Positions 59,821-64,000 of a DNA stretch of 64,000 nt are shown here, piece by piece. Source of the stretch: Bilabrum cf. latius (lineage: Eukaryota > Bigyra: Bicosoecida > Bigyra > Bicosoecida). Location of the stretch: contig OZ237751.1 in the NCBI GenBank assembly GCA_965178125.1, positions 682,001 to 746,000 on the forward strand. Reading direction: 5' to 3'. The notes under the pieces are model-generated. The model was not told the origin of the DNA. It worked only from the letters and a program-made list of their open reading frames with translations, and did no database searches. The position numbers and the translations under genes were made by a program. How positions within the stretch are numbered: the first letter of the stretch is position 1; the number at the start of each line of letters is the position of its first letter.

Positions 59821-62800
59821 TCATGAGACACCCACAAGTACCGTCTCAATTTGCGCCCTCCGCACCGGCTTGCAGAGAATTTCCTCTGCCCCGCTCGACC
59901 GGAACAAAGCCTGATCCTCCGGCAGAGCATTCCCAGTCACACCCACGATCCGCACCCCACGCACCCTCTCGTCCTCATCGCCTCGCACAGCCTGTGCCAT
60001 CTCAGGCCCTGACATGCGCGGCATCGAGAAGTCCAGCAGCACCAGATCCACCACGGGCTTCACGCCAGCCGCACTGCCACCGCCAGCAGCACCCTTAACA
60101 CCAGTCTCCTCGGCCTGCTGCTCCCTGGCCCTCTGCCTCAGCAGGTCCAGCCCCTCCTGCCCGTCGCTGGCCGTGAGCACCTGAATGGATCGATCCACGA
60201 TGCGCACCATGCGGGAGAGGAAGAGCCGGTTGGTGCGGCTGTCGTCCACCACAAGGACGGTACGCTTCGGCTTTGTCTAAACCGCCCCAGCCTTACCGCT
60301 GCTATGTCTTACGCTTGGGCTCTGTGGCACCAGCAATCCGAATCCGGAATCTTCTCTGGATCCCATGAGCAAGTGGCTCGACCGTGTTGCGTTGCTGCCA
60401 CCGTCAGCAGCGGTAGAGCCACTGGCATCAGTAGAACGCCGCTAAATTCCCTTGCGCTTGACCATTCGACGCTTCTTACTTTGCTTCTTACTCCCAGTTG
60501 ACGAGTCAGCTTCGGCCAGGCTGCTAGAGCGGAAGCTGCTCGATTGATAAACCCCCCCAGCTTCTGCAGCTGCACCTCCACTGCTGGCCACTGCTGCCGA
60601 AGTGGCAACTTTTCTCCCGGTATTGCTATTGCCTCCATCTGACTGCAGTAGAATGCTGTTGGCAGTGATGCGACCCTCTTTGCTCGCATTCTCCAGCTAG
60701 ACACTGCCACCGCTGGGACTGTGCAACTCAACGCTGCTCGAAGGCAGCCGAGTTGGCGCAAGGGGCTGGACACCCATCCTTAGCCACACAAAGAACACGC
60801 TGCCCACTCCAGCACGAGACGAAAAGCCCACGCAGCCCCCGTGCATGCGGATCACCGTCGCAGTGATGGCCAGCCCCAGCCCGGACCCCTGCCCCTCCGC
60901 CGTGAGGATGCCCGAGTGCAGCGTCTCGAAGGGGGTGAATACCTTGCCCCAGTCCTTGCGATGGATGCCGGGCCCCTCATCGAGCACCCACAGGCAGACG
61001 GCTTGCTGCATGTGATCGGCCTGGCCCTAGCTACTCAAACTAGCCCCTGTTCCGCCTCTGGCAGATACCAAATTCCCTTCGCCACTAGCGGCTTGGTACG
61101 TCCCACTAGTGATCCGGGGATCACCAGCACCGGCGTTATCTGCAGACCCCTAATGAGGCGTTGCCATCCGAGAGATGGACGATCGAGCAGGCAGACTTGG
61201 TGCTTCACTCGAGCTCTCAAGCGTACTGCTGCGCTTCCGCGCTCTTTGTCGAAGCTGAGGGCGGGCCAAGATGGCATCGTACCTGTCCACAGTATCTGGT
61301 GCAATCTGTGCGAGACTGTCAGTAAACGGCTGCGAGTCATGGCTTGGCAAGTATCGTGTCGATGCACGGGCTGATGCAACCCCAGCATTGCGCTTCCTCG
61401 CTGATTCTGACGCTGCTTCCTCTGAAATAGCGCTTTGTGACTCGCTCCCTCGCTTCGGCAAGTCCGGAATCTTGGCATTCCGCACCGCCCTTGCCGCCTC
61501 CAAGTCCTCCCCGTCAAACATCCCGCTGGATAGGCTAGAGTGGTTAGACATTGACCTGAAGCTGTGCCTAGAGCTATAGGCTCCGTCAAGCTCGCCACTA
61601 CTGATCGGACTCAGGCCAACTGGGACCACAGAAGAGCTTCCATCCTGCCCTTCTTGTGACTTGCTGTCGGCAGCGACACTACGCGACATGGCTGTTTCAG
61701 ACCCACTTGTAGATGCACTACCTTCCGTCGTCTACGTTACAATGGTATGCAGCTTACCTGCTAGCACCTCCCCCAGCCCGCCCACTGCCTTCTGCCACTC
61801 ACTCACACCCCACAGGTGAGGTGGCACCTCGCTCGACCCAAACACGATCCGCGGACGCTGAGCTGCATCACCACGACCCCGCACCTGCAGATCGCTCAGC
61901 CGCTTCACCAGCTTCTCGTCCGGCCGAGACCACTTCAACGCATTCGATGCGTAGTTGTACAGAGCCCCCCGGATACGCACAGGGTCGCACGTGAAGCTGC
62001 CGCCAGACGCAGGATGCGAGTCGTACATGAGCACCTGCACGCCAACGCCCTCCGCCTGGGACGCGAAGGTGCGCTGGGCCTCTGCCAGCACGCCGGGCAC
62101 GAGCGGGTTGGGTCTCTTGGTGATCTTGAGCCTGCCGGTCTCGATGTGCTGTAGGTCTAGCACATCGTTGAGGGTGGTCTGCATGGCCTCGGCGGCAGCA
62201 TCGAGCGAGGGCAGGGTCTCGTCGAAGATCTCCACGGCCTCTCTCAACAGCTGAGTAGGTCCATCAGCAAGACCCAGGACAAACGCCGCGCCCATTTTGT
62301 CATCCGTAACATCGCCAACAACTTGAACGTTGTCCGACCCTCGGCGTCGAGAACCGCGTCGTCGAATTGGATCTGTGGTGGATTGACGTCCAACTTGTCT
62401 AGCGGCTATCTCTTTTTGCTGCAGTGCTGCTTCCAGTGCAAGCCTCACCGTCTTGGCTCCCTCCTGGCAGAAGTCTAGCCCTAGCACTACTGAGTTCAGA
62501 GGCACCCTGCACTCGTGCGACAGGAACCGAACCCTCGACTGCAACGCAGCCCTCTGTTTCTCCGAGATGTCCATGGCGCGCTCCAGGTCATGCGATTGCC
62601 TTGCGTACACATACACGCATCCAAGCAGCAGAGTTCTGAGAGCAAACATTATGAAACGAAGTGTAATGTCGACCGCAACGCTGGTGCGAGTGTACTCGGC
62701 AGCCTTCACTCGAAGAAGTTGATCCACCGGTGCAGCCATCGTTGCTTCGGTGCAAGATTCTGACAGGGAGTCAACACCGGCAATCCTGGCCTGTGCGCAA

Positions 62801-64000
62801 GCGCACAGCTCTGTCATGCGGAAGAGCGTCGCAGACATGATGGGAGTGAACAGCAGCTGCTCTGCCAGAATGAGCACGCATAAAGTCTTCAGCACCGAGC
62901 CCAGCTGCGCAGATCTGTCCATACCGGCCTGTACGAGCGGGGATACTGACATTCGAATACCCTTTTGCACCCCGTCTTGCTTGCGCATCGACAGCAAATG
63001 CCTGGCCTCCATAGTTCCTGAACCCTCGCCACAGCAAGCGAGGGATCGCCGAGCAGTCACACATATCTCATGAAAGCTCTGGATGCCTTTCCATTCGAAA
63101 CGGCTCAGCGCAGCCCTCGATTCCGACAGAGTACTTTGAGTTGGAGGTGAAGGCATAGAAATGCGGACAGCTGGCCGACACCACTTCGGTAACCTGCCAC
63201 AGCAGCAGCACAAGCACCATCGCGCCAGGCGGGCCTCAACATCAAGAAGCTGACAAGGCCTATCGGCTCGCTTGTCGTTGTACCAGCGGTATACCTCCAT
63301 AGAAGCGTCCTGCGTCGCTTCATCCATGCCTCGGCTAGGTGTTGCCAACAGGACCAGGACACATACGACAGACACGGGGAACATGACGAACACACACACG
63401 CAGAATAGAGCCCAAAGAATCGTGAAAGCGCTCACGATGCTGAGGTCAAGAGCGCTAGGCACACTTTGGGATGCGATAGTGGCGTTAATGCCGCATAGCG
63501 TTAACTAGCCGTCATTATGAACCCCAATAGGCAACGCATTCGCTCGATTCTGGGGTGACATGGGACGCAGGACTTCAAGGAGGCTAAATACTAGCTGCGT
63601 CTCATCCAGCGAGGCAGTGCGCCCGCACAGGTGATTCTGATCCGCAAGAGCGACGCGATTCCAGAGAGGATTCAGATCAATAGACTGGCCATCGCCACCG
63701 TCGCCGCTACTATCACCACTGCCTCCGGAGCCGTCGCCTTGGACCATGCAGGCAGCACCGCCGTATCCAGAAGACATGGTCCACAGCTTGTTTGCGTGAT
63801 CAAACCACTGATCTACCTGGTACGCCGACCCATTGAAGTCGGCATTCTGTTCTTGCATATCGTCAATAGCACCAGTGAGCTCTGCCTGTCGTAGCAGCGA
63901 CAGGAACAGCACCGGCCTCCCGTTGCTGCCTCTGATGTCTGTGAGCATAGAGGCGGGTTTACCGGAGTACGTCGCGTTATCCAGACCATCAAACATAGAC
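59821..64000 (-). CDS. Hybrid sensor histidine kinase with C-terminal receiver (copy 2), partial
   Basis: The 5' part lies beyond the right edge. The frame enters at about 63999 with SMFDGLDNATYSGKPASM, equivalent to the middle of the sensor region of copy 1, and runs through seven TAG codons to a TGA at 59821. Order: sensor-loop segment; hydrophobic segments (LDLSIVSAFTILWALFCVCVFVMF and others); H-box FLSHECRVPLNS; N-box; a 230-residue Ser-rich insert containing three of the TAG codons; G1/G2 boxes (DEGPGIH, GQGSGLGLA); a second linker with basic runs; and a receiver with VVDDSRTN, LLDFSMP and CKPVRR. The H/N-box, G-box and receiver segments are nearly identical to copy 1 at the DNA level while the linkers are unrelated. 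Role as for copy 1; the signal sensed is unknown. Confidence 0.87.

Noticed and set aside
59621-59824. A 67-codon gene between the kinases
   Set aside because: There is no homology or paralog support, and its start overlaps the upstream gene's stop.
1-64000. Widespread pseudogenes or programmed stop readthrough as the explanation for in-frame TAGs
   Set aside because: Pseudogenes would also show TAA, TGA and frameshifts; none occur. Readthrough at up to 42 sites in one gene is not workable.
1-64000. TAG = leucine (as in chlorophycean mitochondria and some protists)
   Set aside because: Paralog columns with CAG and CAA, the COQ7 Gln column and the FG-GAP polar column all favour Gln; none requires Leu.
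1-64000. TAA also reassigned (ciliate-type code)
   Set aside because: TAA ends three genes and lies directly upstream of several start codons, and is never inside a gene model.
1-64000. Organellar or bacterial origin
   Set aside because: GT-AG introns, a nucleoporin, a lysosomal-type transporter and mitochondrion-targeted COQ7 indicate nuclear DNA.
1-64000. tRNA genes (especially tRNA-Gln-CUA), CRISPR arrays, transposases
   Set aside because: I looked for T-loop-like motifs, regular spacer-repeat arrays and transposase motifs by eye and found none; a covariance-model scan would be needed to exclude tRNAs fully.

Overview
This window is nuclear DNA of a GC-rich, intron-poor unicellular eukaryote whose lineage I cannot place. 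It carries a nucleoporin of the NUP210/gp210 family, an SLC38A9-type lysosomal amino-acid transporter, COQ7, spliceosomal GT-AG introns and very large proteins rich in low-complexity sequence. It also carries tandem hybrid histidine kinases and a mannonate-dehydratase-type enzyme.

The key observation is the genetic code. Read with the standard code, almost every gene shatters into fragments. In each gene the fragments lie in one frame and are separated only by TAG. I count about 165 in-frame TAG codons in the gene models below and no internal TAA or TGA, while the genes end in TGA (12) or TAA (3) and never in TAG. TAG is therefore a sense codon. Several lines indicate glutamine: TAG aligns with CAG and CAA in the tandem paralogous kinases, with a Gln-rich position in COQ7, and with the polar column of the FG-GAP repeats. 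Translations below read TAG as Gln and TAA/TGA as stop.

Layout. 1-2.8 kb (-): FG-GAP beta-propeller protein, cut by the left edge. 3.3-5.8 kb (-): SLC38A9-like transporter. 6.1-7.3 kb (+): ankyrin/coiled-coil protein. 7.7-12.8 kb (+): 1,701-residue membrane protein. 13.0-13.9 kb (-): small acidic-tailed protein. 14.2-16.1 kb (+): TPR plus degenerate serine-hydrolase protein. 16.2-17.6 kb (+): coiled-coil protein. 17.9-21.3 kb (+): helical-repeat protein. 21.7-32.0 kb (+): NUP210-like nucleoporin of about 3,402 residues. 32.3-33.4 kb (+): SAM-dependent methyltransferase. 33.6-34.4 kb (+): COQ7. 34.5-46.3 kb (+): unrecognised giant protein of about 3,882 residues. 46.3-52.8 kb (-): unrecognised protein of about 2,158 residues. 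53.0-54.3 kb (-): mannonate-dehydratase-like enzyme. 54.8-59.6 kb and 59.8 kb to the right edge (-): two tandem hybrid histidine kinases.

There are no operons. The three introns I can place (183, 102 and 92 nt) lie near the 5' ends of their genes. The genes share no single pathway; what unites them is the recoded TAG. I saw no tRNA, rRNA, CRISPR array or transposase gene, and the expected suppressor tRNA-Gln(CUA) and altered eRF1 are not in this window.
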